Counted from the stretch's first letter, positions 26,156-33,782 are shown. The stretch: DNA of 46,329 bases from Hyphomonadaceae bacterium (GCA_030697555.1 JAUYPV010000042.1:1-46329); one strand, 5' to 3'. The notes: generated by a model from the sequence alone, not told the origin. Program-made: numbers and translations.

Positions 26156-27409
26156 ATGACAGAGGCGGCAGTCCCTCAGCAACAGCGCTACACGGCGGTC
26201 GCCATCGCCCTGCACTGGACCATTGCGATCCTCATCATCGGCATGATCGCCTTCGGCTGGACCCTCAACAGCATGGAGTACGGCCCCGGTAGCCCGAAGA
26301 CCGCGCTGGTCCAGATCCACAAGTCCATCGGCATCACGATCCTGCTGCTGTCGGTCGCACGCCTCACCTGGCGCCTGATGAATCCGCCGCCGGCCGAGCC
26401 ACCCATGCCGCAATGGCAGAAACTGCTCGCGACTGCTGTGCATGTCGCCCTCTACGTGCTCATCATAGCGATGCCGCTGACCGGCTGGATCATGGCGTCC
26501 GCCTCGGTCGCCCACGACACCCGCTTCTTCGGCACGTTTGAAATGACGCTCCCGGGCTTCAGCGGCTTGCCCGCCGAAACCCGCAAGCCGATCGAGGACA
26601 GCTTCCACGGCATCCACAACACCCTGGCTTGGGTCATCATCGCTATGCTCGCACTCCACATCGCCGGCGCAGTCAAACACCAGTTCATCGACAAGGACGG
26701 CCTCCTCGCCCGCATGGCGCCCGGCCTGTTCGGCCGCACCGCCGGCCCGCCCGACCACGGCCACGGCGCCATCTGGGCCTTTGGCGCGTCCGCGCTGATC
26801 TTCGCAGTCGTCGCGGGCCTCTCGCTCGCCTCCACGCCGGCGGCGATCACTGCGCCTCCAGCCGACGGCGGCCCCGCCATCGCGCGATCCGCAGCTCCCG
26901 CGTGGACCGTAGACCCGGCGCAGAGCTCCATCGCCTTCAGGCTCACCTTCCGCGACCGCCCTGTGGAGGGCCGCTTCACAAAGTGGGACGCGACAATCCA
27001 GTTCGACCCCGCGAAGCCCCAGGACACACGCGTCCGCGTCGTCATCCCCGTCGCCCAGATCGATGCCGGCGACCCGTTCTTCAACGAGAGCGCGGTTGAT
27101 GTGGACTGGTTCAACGCGAGACAGCACCCCGAGGCCGTGTTCGAGATCAACGAGGGCGTCTTCAAGGATAGCGAGACTCAATATGAAGCGACCGGCGTCC
27201 TCACCGTGAAGGGTGTCCGCTACCCGGTCCGCATGCCCTTCACCCTCAATATCACTGGCGCCACCGCGAAAATGCACGGCGAGGTCACGCTGAAGCGCCT
27301 CGACCTCAAGGTCGGCGCCGAAACCGCGACCACCAAGCCCAGCGACGACAAGGACTGGGTCGGCGACGACGTCATCGTCGTCATCGACGTCGCCGCGACC
27401 CGCCAGTGA
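26156..27409 (+). CDS. Cytochrome b561-YceI fusion protein
   Basis: The 417-residue protein is a two-domain fusion. Residues 1-195 are a prokaryotic cytochrome b561: four transmembrane helices with haem-ligand candidates His20, His55, His154 and His168, spaced as in CybB. A fifth membrane helix at about 207-227 is followed by an Ala/Pro linker. A YceI domain occupies about 250-417 (WTVDPAQSSIAFRLTF, GRFTKWDATIQFD, TGVLTVKGVRYPVRM). The b561 part exchanges electrons with quinol. The YceI part would sit in the periplasm and could hold a quinone-like lipid, which is inference. GTG at 26144 is a possible alternative start. Confidence 0.88.
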   Translation: MTEAAVPQQQRYTAVAIALHWTIAILIIGMIAFGWTLNSMEYGPGSPKTALVQIHKSIGITILLLSVARLTWRLMNPPPAEPPMPQWQKLLATAVHVALYVLIIAMPLTGWIMASASVAHDTRFFGTFEMTLPGFSGLPAETRKPIEDSFHGIHNTLAWVIIAMLALHIAGAVKHQFIDKDGLLARMAPGLFGRTAGPPDHGHGAIWAFGASALIFAVVAGLSLASTPAAITAPPADGGPAIARSAAPAWTVDPAQSSIAFRLTFRDRPVEGRFTKWDATIQFDPAKPQDTRVRVVIPVAQIDAGDPFFNESAVDVDWFNARQHPEAVFEINEGVFKDSETQYEATGVLTVKGVRYPVRMPFTLNITGATAKMHGEVTLKRLDLKVGAETATTKPSDDKDWVGDDVIVVIDVAATRQ

Positions 27410-27656
27410 GTCTCTCGCGAGCCCGCGTTGAGGGTCCGCGAGAGACGCATCGGAGCGACTCGGAGACGCATTTCGAGTCGAAATCGGCGCCTCGATGTGC
27501 GCTTCACCCCCTCGAAAGTGTGACTCAGAGGTCACAGCGCGATCACGAAATGCAGGTGTGCGAATCGGCGCACGAGACCTCCGCGAGGCGCCGCTCGCGC
27601 ACCTCGAACCATCTTCGCGGGCGCCGCATCGCTGGCCGAAGCGGACTCCGAATTCG
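27410..27656. other. GANTC-rich intergenic region
   Basis: This 247-base gap before the Sua5 gene holds GANTC sites at 27408 (touching its edge), 27457, 27475, 27522, 27562 and 27644, with 27666 and 27672 just inside the gene. A 13-base direct repeat AATCGGCGCCTCG occurs at 27482-27494 and 27673-27685, with a nine-base partial copy at 27563. No gene is seen; open frames here lack family signal. The density points to a regulatory region sensitive to adenine methylation, which is inferred. Confidence 0.5.
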
Positions 27657-28661
27657 ATGAACTCTGATTCAGAATCGGCGCCTCGCGCCCCCGCGCCGGT
27701 CATCGGCGTCACGCCCGCGGACCTCGACCGCGCGGCCGCCGTGATCCTCTCCGGAGGGCTCGTCGCGATCCCCACCGAGACCGTCTACGGCCTCGCCGCC
27801 GACGCCACCAACGGGGTCGCGGTCGCAAAGATCTACACAGCCAAGGGCCGCCCCTCCTTCAACCCGCTCATCTGCCACGTCAGCGGCCTCGCGATGGCGG
27901 AGGAGCTCGCCGATTTCTCCCCGCTCGCACGCGCGCTCGCCGCGCGCTTCTGGCCAGGCCCTCTCACGCTCGTGCTTCCGCGCAAGGCCACGTGCCCCGT
28001 CGCTGAACTCGTCACCGCCGGCCTGCCCTCGATCGCGCTGCGTTCGCCAAAACACGTTGCGGCACTGGGACTTATCGCGCGCGTCGGCCGTCCTCTCGCC
28101 GCGCCCTCGGCCAATCCATCGGAGACGCTCTCCCCCACACGCGCCGAGCACGTTGCCCATAATCTCTCATCGAAGATCGATCTCATTCTCGATGGAGGGC
28201 CATGCGAGCGGGGCCTCGAGTCCACCATCATCGCGCCGGGTGAGAGCGGCGCCGTGATGCTCCGTCCAGGCGCCCTCGCACGCTCCGAAATCGAATCACT
28301 CACAGGTTCTTTGAGGGCGCCCGAGGCGGCTCAGGGCGTCCTCGCGCCGGGCATGATGAGGCGCCACTACGCACCCCGAGCGAGGCTTCGACTCGATGCT
28401 CTCGATGCGAGTCCGGGGGAGGCCTATCTCGCCTTCGGAGCCCCGCCGAATGGCGTTTCACCTTCTCTCAACCTTTCGATTCGCGGTGACCTCCAAGAGG
28501 CTGCTTCGAATCTCTTCGCCATGCTGCGCACGCTCGATGAGACTCACTCCGCGATCGCAGTGGCGCCGATTCCAGGCGCCGGACTCGGTGAGGCAATCAA
28601 CGATCGCCTCAACAGAGCGGGTGCACTCTCCTCTCAAGATGGTGTAAGAGAGATTCGTTGA
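27657..28661 (+). CDS. L-threonylcarbamoyladenylate synthase (Sua5/YwlC)
   Basis: The enzyme makes threonylcarbamoyl-AMP from threonine, bicarbonate and ATP, the first step of the t6A37 tRNA modification. The 334-residue length shows the long Sua5/YwlC form rather than short TsaC. The YrdC domain (about 20-210) has PTETVYGLAADA at 39-50, KIYTAKGRPSFNPLICH, WPGPLTLVL and PSANPSETLSPT. The Sua5 domain follows after PGMMRRHYAPRARL. The first 14 residues are Ser/Glu/Pro-rich and non-conserved. GANTC sites crowd the start and the last third of the gene but are absent from its middle. Confidence 0.93.
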   Translation: MNSDSESAPRAPAPVIGVTPADLDRAAAVILSGGLVAIPTETVYGLAADATNGVAVAKIYTAKGRPSFNPLICHVSGLAMAEELADFSPLARALAARFWPGPLTLVLPRKATCPVAELVTAGLPSIALRSPKHVAALGLIARVGRPLAAPSANPSETLSPTRAEHVAHNLSSKIDLILDGGPCERGLESTIIAPGESGAVMLRPGALARSEIESLTGSLRAPEAAQGVLAPGMMRRHYAPRARLRLDALDASPGEAYLAFGAPPNGVSPSLNLSIRGDLQEAASNLFAMLRTLDETHSAIAVAPIPGAGLGEAINDRLNRAGALSSQDGVREIR

Positions 28662-28689
28662 GTCGTTTTCGAAATGACTGCGACTCGAC
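28657..28689 (+). other. Hairpin across the Sua5 stop codon
   Basis: GTTGAGTCG (28657-28665) pairs with CGACTCGAC (28681-28689), nine pairs with one T-G wobble, across a 15-base loop. It spans the Sua5 stop, and GANTC sites sit in both arms (28660 and 28682). There is no T-run, so termination is doubtful. It lies about 60 bases before the Lys/Ala peptide gene. Confidence 0.35.
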
Positions 28690-28750
28690 GAACTGGGTGT
28701 GAAGGGCTCGCAAGGGCGTCCACCCGATGGGACCATCAAGGAGACTTAGA

Positions 28751-28822
28751 ATGGCCACTGCCAAGAAGAAAAAAGCTGCCCCGAAAAAAGCCGCCAAGAA
28801 AAAAGCGGCGAAGAAGAAGTAG
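28751..28822 (+). CDS. 23-residue lysine/alanine-rich peptide
   Basis: A 24-codon gene begins MATAKKKKAAPKK and continues as Lys/Ala repeats to AAKKK and TAG at 28820-28822. It has an excellent ribosome site, AAGGAG at 28738-28743, seven bases before the ATG. Of 23 residues, all but five or so are Lys or Ala, the composition of bacterial histone H1-like and AlgP C-terminal tails. It could therefore bind nucleic acid as a free peptide, which is inference. A perfect palindrome (28815-28833, nine-base arms) overlaps the stop codon. It is too short for homology proof; the Shine-Dalgarno is the main evidence. Confidence 0.6.
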   Translation: MATAKKKKAAPKKAAKKKAAKKK

Positions 28823-28837
28823 TCACTACTTCTCTCT

Positions 28838-28910
28838 GTTCGGCAGCCAGTCCTTGGCCTGAGCCGTGAGTGAATAGGATGGGCAACCATCCGCGCCACG
28901 GCCGCCGAAT
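28838..28910 (+). ncRNA. Candidate structured RNA / 3' UTR element
   Basis: Nested stems are visible. GTTCGGC (28838-28844) pairs with GCCGAAT (28904-28910, one wobble), GCCGTG (28863-28868) with CACGGC (28897-28902), and GGATGG (28877-28882) with CCATCC (28887-28892), closed by a GCAA tetraloop. A terminator hairpin follows at 28934. The whole could be a small RNA of about 140 bases or the 3' end of the peptide-gene transcript. No family is recognised, and no promoter is identified. Confidence 0.35.
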
Positions 28911-28933
28911 TTCCAAAGACTAGAGTGCATTCA

Positions 28934-28975
28934 TCGTGCCCATCCGGTCTCCGGGTGGGCACGAACTCTTTCTGG
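28934..28975 (+). terminator. Strong terminator hairpin
   Basis: The stem runs 28934-28947 (TCGTGCCCATCCGG) with 28951-28964 (CCGGGTGGGCACGA): 14 pairs including one T-G wobble, loop TCT. It is followed by the pyrimidine-rich ACTCTTTCT on the plus strand. It ends transcription coming from the Lys/Ala peptide gene or the candidate RNA. Confidence 0.75.
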
Positions 28976-29139
28976 CCCCGCTTGCCGGCCTGAATCGCCA
29001 TCCAATCCCCCACCCAATCCCCCATATCTCGGCGCATTGGCGCGAAAATCTTCGCTGTAATTCCAGTGTGCTAGCCCAAAATCCTCCCGCGAAACGGCAA
29101 AGTTATCCCCGCCTTCCGCGATGGGGCGATAATGCGCGC

Positions 29140-29679
29140 ATGACCGGCGCTGATTGCATCGCGAGAGAGGAGTGTGAGGATCCGCTGGGCCCGCTGGCCT
29201 GGCTGATGCCGCTCGTCGTCCTCTTCCAGTCGCTGGTCCTCATGTTCACCAACCTCCGCGGGCGCCTCGGAGAGATGCGCCGCGCGCGCCGCCTGCCCCG
29301 CGACTGGCAAGCCCACTACGAACGCCTGCGGCAGGCCGAATGGCCCATCGTCTTCCTGCTGTCCGAAGGCGCGCGCCAGCTCCTCACGGGCCACCCCCTC
29401 GACCTCCGCACTCTGCCGGACCCCGGTGACGCCCCTGACTGGTTCAGGCCGGCCATGCCGCGCACCGCCCTGGCCATGCACCTCCGCATCGACGCCATCG
29501 CCCGCTTCAACGCGGAGCCCGAGCGTTATGTGCAGAGACACGCAGAACGCATCGCCCTTGAGGCATCTCGCAGCGCCAGCGTTGTCGAATGCCTCATCAT
29601 CCTGAGTGCCATCGAAGATGGCGTCTCGAAGGACGAGGCGCGGCCAAAGCCACGCCTGCGCGTCCTCTTCCCGCCCTAG
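29140..29679 (+). CDS. Hypothetical protein with one hydrophobic helix
   Basis: The 179-residue protein begins MTGADCIAREECEDP. A hydrophobic helix at about 18-38 (GPLAWLMPLVVLFQSLVLMF) could cross the membrane once. The rest is soluble, Arg-rich and largely helical (RRARRLPRDWQAHYERLRQAEW, ALAMHLRIDAIARF), with a basic Pro-rich end. I do not recognise a family. Ribosome-site support is weak (GGGG about 15 bases upstream), and upstream in-frame ATGs have none better. The strong codon bias and absence of stops support a real gene. Confidence 0.6.
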   Translation: MTGADCIAREECEDPLGPLAWLMPLVVLFQSLVLMFTNLRGRLGEMRRARRLPRDWQAHYERLRQAEWPIVFLLSEGARQLLTGHPLDLRTLPDPGDAPDWFRPAMPRTALAMHLRIDAIARFNAEPERYVQRHAERIALEASRSASVVECLIILSAIEDGVSKDEARPKPRLRVLFPP

Positions 29680-30129
29680 CCGGCCCCCCCAAACACGCAA
29701 ATCAAACCTCACCCAACCCGCACCCTCAGGCGCGAGAACGAGACCGCATGCACAAATGCCTGATCACCCCGCTAGCCTTATCAACGAGTCGTTCCCCGGC
29801 CCGACCCGAGAATCTTCCTCGCAAGGCGTTGGGACTGACGGTGAGCGCACGACTAGGAGGTTCTCGGGTCGCGCCTTCGACTTGCCCGAGAATGCCTCCA
29901 CAAGAGAGGAGAGGCCCAAGGCGAAGCGGGGAGGCCCTCAAGTAACCAGCGCCCATCCAACAGCAGAACACGTCCGCCAGAGCGCATTACGCAGATGACA
30001 TTCGGCTTTGGCTAGAATTCGAGGCTCAATCAGTCTGTTCAGGGCGTGTTTTTGAATTGTAGCTGCCTTGCGCCCCGGGTAGTCTCTCTTGGCTGCCGGG
30101 GTGGCGCGTGGTGCGGGGACTTTGTCCAG
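29680..30129. other. 450-base gap with inverted and direct repeats
   Basis: No gene is supported. The left half is C/A-rich. An inverted repeat pairs 29803-29817 with 29856-29870 (15 pairs, two wobbles; core GACCCGAGAA/TTCTCGGGTC). The core CCCGAGAA recurs directly at 29885-29892. The right part (30000-30129) is less GC-rich with a T-run around 30050 and should carry the promoter of the SPFH-like gene. Confidence 0.6.
29803..29893. repeat. CCCGAGAA repeat with 15-bp inverted arms
   Basis: Three copies of CCCGAGAA occur: direct at 29805-29812 and 29885-29892, inverted at 29861-29868. The first and the inverted copy are the arms of a hairpin with a 38-base loop. It could be another intergenic repeat family or a transcript end; copy number elsewhere is unknown. 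Confidence 0.5.
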
Positions 30130-31161
30130 ATGATCGAAATCGTCGCCGTCATTCTTATTGTTCTCGTCGCGTTTCTTATTGTCTTTCTGATGTACCGGGC
30201 CGCCCGGTCCTATGACGCCGGCTCGCACGCGACCTTCATCACCACCAAGCAGGGCGACTTCTACGGCGCCCTGCGCGCGCCGATGACGATCTGGGACCCC
30301 CGGATCAAGGTGCTGCGCGACCGCCACGCCCCCGACCTCACCATCATGACCGTCGATGCTGGCGGCAGCTATTATGAGAAGTCTCTGGTCAACCGCCGCA
30401 CCGGCGAGATCTCGCTGCGCGTTCACACCTGCGCGCCCCGCCCCTTCGTTACCCGCACCAGCGACAAGCGCTCGCTGGTCATCAAGCCCAAGGTCTCCTT
30501 CCAGCTCGACGTCGACCGCATCCAGATCCCCACCCAGATGGAGACCTTCGGGACGACGCTGGGCTCGCGGATCGAGAACCTATTCGACAACGCCATCGGC
30601 GAGCATGAAGACCAGGACGTCTTCGCCAAGCAGCGCGAGATCGAGGCGCGCGTCCTCCGCGAGCTGATGCAGATCGAAAACCCGGCCGATCCTTCGCAGG
30701 CCACCGGCATGCCGATGGGCATCAAGTTCTACGACGCGATGTTCTCCTACGAGCCCCTCGTCAAGGAACTCAACCGCGACCCGTCGAACGGCCCGATGGC
30801 CTATGACAGCGAGCACCTCGACGACATCGTCGACATGCTCGAGAAGGCCAACCCCGCGACCATCGAGACGCTGATGCGCATGCTGGAGCTGCAGACCAAG
30901 CAGAACATCGTGCAGATGCTCTGCAAGTCCGGCGGCCTCGTCGCCTTCACCGCATCCGAGCTGGGCCTGTCGGAACGGACAGTCGAGCGCGCCAGCAACG
31001 GCGCGAACATCATGAAGCCCGCCGCCCAGACGGTTCACGCAATCAATGGCGGCGTCGCAGCCGACCCTGTCGCCGGTCCCGTCGCCGCCCCGGTCGATGC
31101 CGCCACGGCCTACTACAATCTCGGCGCCCCAAAAAGTGCGCAGCCGCCCAAAGGTAATTGA
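30130..31161 (+). CDS. SPFH/band-7-like membrane protein (tentative)
   Basis: The 343-residue protein starts with a transmembrane helix (about 3-23, very Ile/Val/Leu-rich). It continues with a beta-rich domain (HATFITTKQGDFYGALR, SLVIKPKVSFQLDVDRI) and a helix DVFAKQREIEARVLRELM leading into GIKFYDAMFSYEPL. That order recalls SPFH/band-7 domains, which scaffold membrane microdomains, but identity is not strong. A helical region (LDDIVDMLEKANPATIETLMRMLELQTKQNIVQML) follows, then an Ala/Pro tail. The start at 30130 has a poor ribosome site. The aminopeptidase gene follows after 18 bases, so they probably form an operon. Confidence 0.55.
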   Translation: MIEIVAVILIVLVAFLIVFLMYRAARSYDAGSHATFITTKQGDFYGALRAPMTIWDPRIKVLRDRHAPDLTIMTVDAGGSYYEKSLVNRRTGEISLRVHTCAPRPFVTRTSDKRSLVIKPKVSFQLDVDRIQIPTQMETFGTTLGSRIENLFDNAIGEHEDQDVFAKQREIEARVLRELMQIENPADPSQATGMPMGIKFYDAMFSYEPLVKELNRDPSNGPMAYDSEHLDDIVDMLEKANPATIETLMRMLELQTKQNIVQMLCKSGGLVAFTASELGLSERTVERASNGANIMKPAAQTVHAINGGVAADPVAGPVAAPVDAATAYYNLGAPKSAQPPKGN

Positions 31162-31179
31162 GACGAGGCGACTGATCCC

Positions 31180-31929
31180 TTGACCATCGACCGCGAAGAC
31201 CAGCTCGACGACCTGAAGCATATCGGCCGCATCGTCGCCCAGACGCTTGAGACCATGTGCGCCGCCGCCGAACCCGGCATGACCACCGCCGAACTCGACG
31301 CCATCGGCGCCCAGCTCCTCGACCTTGAGGGCGCAACGCCCGCCCCGAAGCTCACCTATGGCTTCCCGGGCGCGACCTGCATCAGCATCTTCCCCGCCAT
31401 CGCCCACGGCCTGCCCGGTTTGCGCCGCCTCGCCGTCGGCCAGCTGATCAACATCGACGTCTCCGCCGAGAAGAACGGTTTCTTCGCCGACACCGGGGCC
31501 AGCTTCATCCTGCGCGGCGCCGACACGCGCATCGACGCTCTCTGCCGCGATGGCCGCAAAGCGCTCGCCATTGGCATCGCGCAGGTCCGGGCCGGCGCTC
31601 GCCTGAATGCGCCGGGTGTTGCAATCGAGAAGTTCGCCAAGGCCAACGGCTATTCCCTGGTCCGCAACCTCGCCAGCCACGGCGTCGGCGGCGCTCTGCA
31701 CGAAGAGCCCGGCGAAATCCCAACCTGGCGCGACCCCTCCGAACGCCGCCGCATTCACAACGGCCTCGTCTTCACACTGGAACCCTTCCTGTCGCTCGGG
31801 GCGGACTGGGCCGTCGACGGTGACGATGGCTGGACGCTCTACGCCAACCGCCTCGCGCCCACCGTCCAGTACGAACATACGATGGTCGCAACCCGCGGCG
31901 GCGCAGTCATCACCACGCTGGCCGCCTAA
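31180..31929 (+). CDS. map: Type I methionine aminopeptidase paralogue
   Basis: This 249-residue M24 metallopeptidase would remove N-terminal methionine. The metal ligands are visible: two Asp in NIDVSAEKNGFFADTG, His in SHGVGGALHEEP, Glu in VFTLEPF and Glu in QYEHTM. The substrate-pocket His is in IAHGLPG. The usual SVN block before it reads SIFP, suggesting a divergent paralogue rather than the main housekeeping Map. The start is TTG at 31180; no ATG or GTG is available before the conserved HIGRIVA helix, and GAGG lies about 12 bases upstream. Its TAA shares CTAA with the convergent FAD oxidase stop. Confidence 0.85.
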   Translation: MTIDREDQLDDLKHIGRIVAQTLETMCAAAEPGMTTAELDAIGAQLLDLEGATPAPKLTYGFPGATCISIFPAIAHGLPGLRRLAVGQLINIDVSAEKNGFFADTGASFILRGADTRIDALCRDGRKALAIGIAQVRAGARLNAPGVAIEKFAKANGYSLVRNLASHGVGGALHEEPGEIPTWRDPSERRRIHNGLVFTLEPFLSLGADWAVDGDDGWTLYANRLAPTVQYEHTMVATRGGAVITTLAA

Positions 31930-33350
31930 AGCAACCGGCCCGGGTTCATCCGGTTGTCCGGATCGAGCGCCTTCTTCACGGCACGCATCATGTCCATCTC
32001 GACCTGAGACTTCCGCCAGGCCAGCTCCGCCCGCTTCAGCTTGCCGATCCCATGCTCGGCCGAGATCGAGCCGTTCAACTCCATGATCAAGTCATGGATC
32101 GCCTTGGAGACGGAGAGCCCCTCGCCCTCCAGATAGGCGTCCGCGTCCACACCCTTCGGGGCTGTGACGTTGAAGTGGATGTTGCCGTCGCCGACATGGC
32201 CAAACGCGATCAGGTCACATTGCGGCGCCATCTTGCGAACCAGCGCCTCCCCCCGCTCGAGAAACTCCGCCACCCGCGAGACGGGCGCCGACACATCGTG
32301 CTTCAGCGCCTTGCCATGCGCCCGCTCGGCAACGGGGACGCTTTCGCGGATCTTCCAGAACAGCGCCTTCTGGGCTTCGTTGTCGGCAATCGCCGCGTCG
32401 AGGATCAGCTCCGCTTCGGCGGCATCGCCCAGCAGCGACTCCATCATGTCGCGCGCGCCTTCGGGCCGGGGCAACGACAGCTCGATCAGCACACGCCATG
32501 CCGCCGGCGACGGCAGCGGATCGCGGATGTCCGGCACATGCTTCAGTACCAGCTCCAGCCCGAACCTCGGCACGATCTCGAAACCCGTGACCGCACCGCC
32601 TGAAGCCGCCTTGGCCCGGGCCAGCAACTCGACCGCCTGGGCCGGAGTGTCCAGCACGACCCACGCCGTCTCCTTCACCGCCGGCTTCGGGAACAGCTTC
32701 AGCGTCGCCGCCGTCACCAGCCCCAGCGTGCCCTCCGCCCCGATGAAGAGCTGCTTGAGGTCGTAGCCCGTATTGTCCTTCCGCAGGCCGCGCAGCCCGT
32801 TCCAGATGCGCCCATCCGGCAGAACCGCCTCGATGCCAAGCATCAGGTCGCGCATCATCCCGTAGCGCAGCACGGCGACGCCGCCAGCATTGGTCGAGAT
32901 CAGCCCGCCGATTGTCGCAACGCCCTCGGCGCCGAGCGACAGCGGAAACAGCCGGTCGTTGGTGTCAGCCAATTCCTGCGCCTGCGTGAGGATCACGCCA
33001 GCCTCCAGCGTCATCGCATCGTTGAGCACATCGATGTTCCGAACGCGGTTCATCCGCTTCAGCGAGATCAGCACCTCGCCATAGGGGATCGAGCCGTTGA
33101 CCATCCCCGAATTGCCGCCCTGCGGCGTCACGGCGAGGCCGAACTCCGCACACAGCTTGACCGCCTTGGATACTTCCTCCGTCGAGGCCGGCTTCACCAG
33201 CACCGGCGTCGAGCCCTGCCAGCGCCCGCGCCAGTCCTTCACGTGCGGCTCGATCTCGTGCGCGTCGGTCGAGACGCCCTTAGGCCCCAGCGCCGCCGTC
33301 AGCTTCGCGATGAAGTCTACGATGCGGGCCTGGCGCTGGTCGTCTGGCAT
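31926..33350 (-). CDS. GlcD-type FAD-linked oxidase (2-hydroxyacid dehydrogenase)
   Basis: The 474-residue flavoprotein has an N-terminal FAD-binding domain with PQGGNSGMVNGS and AEGVATIGGLISTNAGG. The C-terminal FAD-linked oxidase domain has FGHVGDGNIHFNV and the SAEHGIGKLKR end motif. It belongs with D-lactate, glycolate and D-2-hydroxyglutarate dehydrogenases, which oxidise a 2-hydroxyacid to the 2-oxoacid. The length and RYGMMRDLMLGIEAVLPDG block favour the D2HGDH/D-LDH group; the exact substrate is not decidable. It follows the small secreted protein gene by nine bases, an operon. Confidence 0.88.
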   Translation of the reverse strand: MPDDQRQARIVDFIAKLTAALGPKGVSTDAHEIEPHVKDWRGRWQGSTPVLVKPASTEEVSKAVKLCAEFGLAVTPQGGNSGMVNGSIPYGEVLISLKRMNRVRNIDVLNDAMTLEAGVILTQAQELADTNDRLFPLSLGAEGVATIGGLISTNAGGVAVLRYGMMRDLMLGIEAVLPDGRIWNGLRGLRKDNTGYDLKQLFIGAEGTLGLVTAATLKLFPKPAVKETAWVVLDTPAQAVELLARAKAASGGAVTGFEIVPRFGLELVLKHVPDIRDPLPSPAAWRVLIELSLPRPEGARDMMESLLGDAAEAELILDAAIADNEAQKALFWKIRESVPVAERAHGKALKHDVSAPVSRVAEFLERGEALVRKMAPQCDLIAFGHVGDGNIHFNVTAPKGVDADAYLEGEGLSVSKAIHDLIMELNGSISAEHGIGKLKRAELAWRKSQVEMDMMRAVKKALDPDNRMNPGRLL

Positions 33351-33359
33351 CGCTGGTCC

Positions 33360-33782
33360 CTAGCCTATCAGGTCGTACGGCTTGCAGACCTTCACGCCCT
33401 TGGTGATCCGGGTCGTGATGAAGATCGTGCCGAAGCCCTCGAAGCGCAGGCCGTCTGCGCCGTTTCGCGTCGTGATGAAGCACGAGATCGAGGCGTAGTC
33501 ATCGTCCTCGTAGGAAAAGCACGCCTCGCCCCGGGGCGAAACCAGCAGCTTTCCATTCCGGACGCCATCTGGCGTCGTGTAGAGCGTCTCTCCATTCGGC
33601 TGGATGCATTCCTTCCACGATATTCCGAGCGTCGGCGAATAGCCCTGCATCTCGATGCCGTGGAGCGCCGCAGTGGCCTCCGCCTCCTTCAGCGGCACGC
33701 CCGCGCCCTTCTTGAGCTGGGCGGCGGCCGGCGCCGCGACTGCCAGCGCGGCGAGGGCGAGGATCGCGAATCTCGGGACCAT
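33360..33782 (-). CDS. Secreted hypothetical protein
   Basis: The 140-residue protein has a signal peptide (about 1-21, AAAQ). The mature domain has four cysteines (WKEC, EACF, ISCF, KVCKP) that may form two disulfides, and beta-rich segments such as GETLYTTPDGVRNGKLLVSPRGEA. I do not recognise the family. It is the first gene of a two-gene leftward unit with the FAD oxidase, which suggests but does not prove a functional link. Confidence 0.7.
   Translation of the reverse strand: MVPRFAILALAALAVAAPAAAQLKKGAGVPLKEAEATAALHGIEMQGYSPTLGISWKECIQPNGETLYTTPDGVRNGKLLVSPRGEACFSYEDDDYASISCFITTRNGADGLRFEGFGTIFITTRITKGVKVCKPYDLIG

Larger units (their letters stand above)
28823..29139. other. Non-coding stretch after the peptide gene
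   Basis: 317 bases without a supported gene. It contains the nested-stem candidate (28838-28910), a strong terminator (28934-28975) and then about 160 bases with nothing recognisable, including CCAATCCCCC repeated twice near 29002-29025 (ATCCAATCCCCCACCCAATCC). That part presumably carries the promoter of the gene at 29140. Confidence 0.6.

Noticed and set aside
26120-27775. Upstream extension of the minus-strand secreted protein frame across the b561-YceI gene
   Set aside because: The signal peptide begins at 26119; the extension is antisense to a gene with clear haem-ligand and YceI motifs.
28838-28975. 6S RNA (ssrS)
   Set aside because: A stretch CCAGTCC...CCTGAGCCG resembles the enterobacterial 6S 5' half, but the long closing stem and the 3' half are missing and the usual neighbours are absent.
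30580-31878. 432-codon minus-strand frame opposite the SPFH-like and aminopeptidase genes
   Set aside because: Antisense to conserved metal-site motifs of the aminopeptidase; no own evidence.
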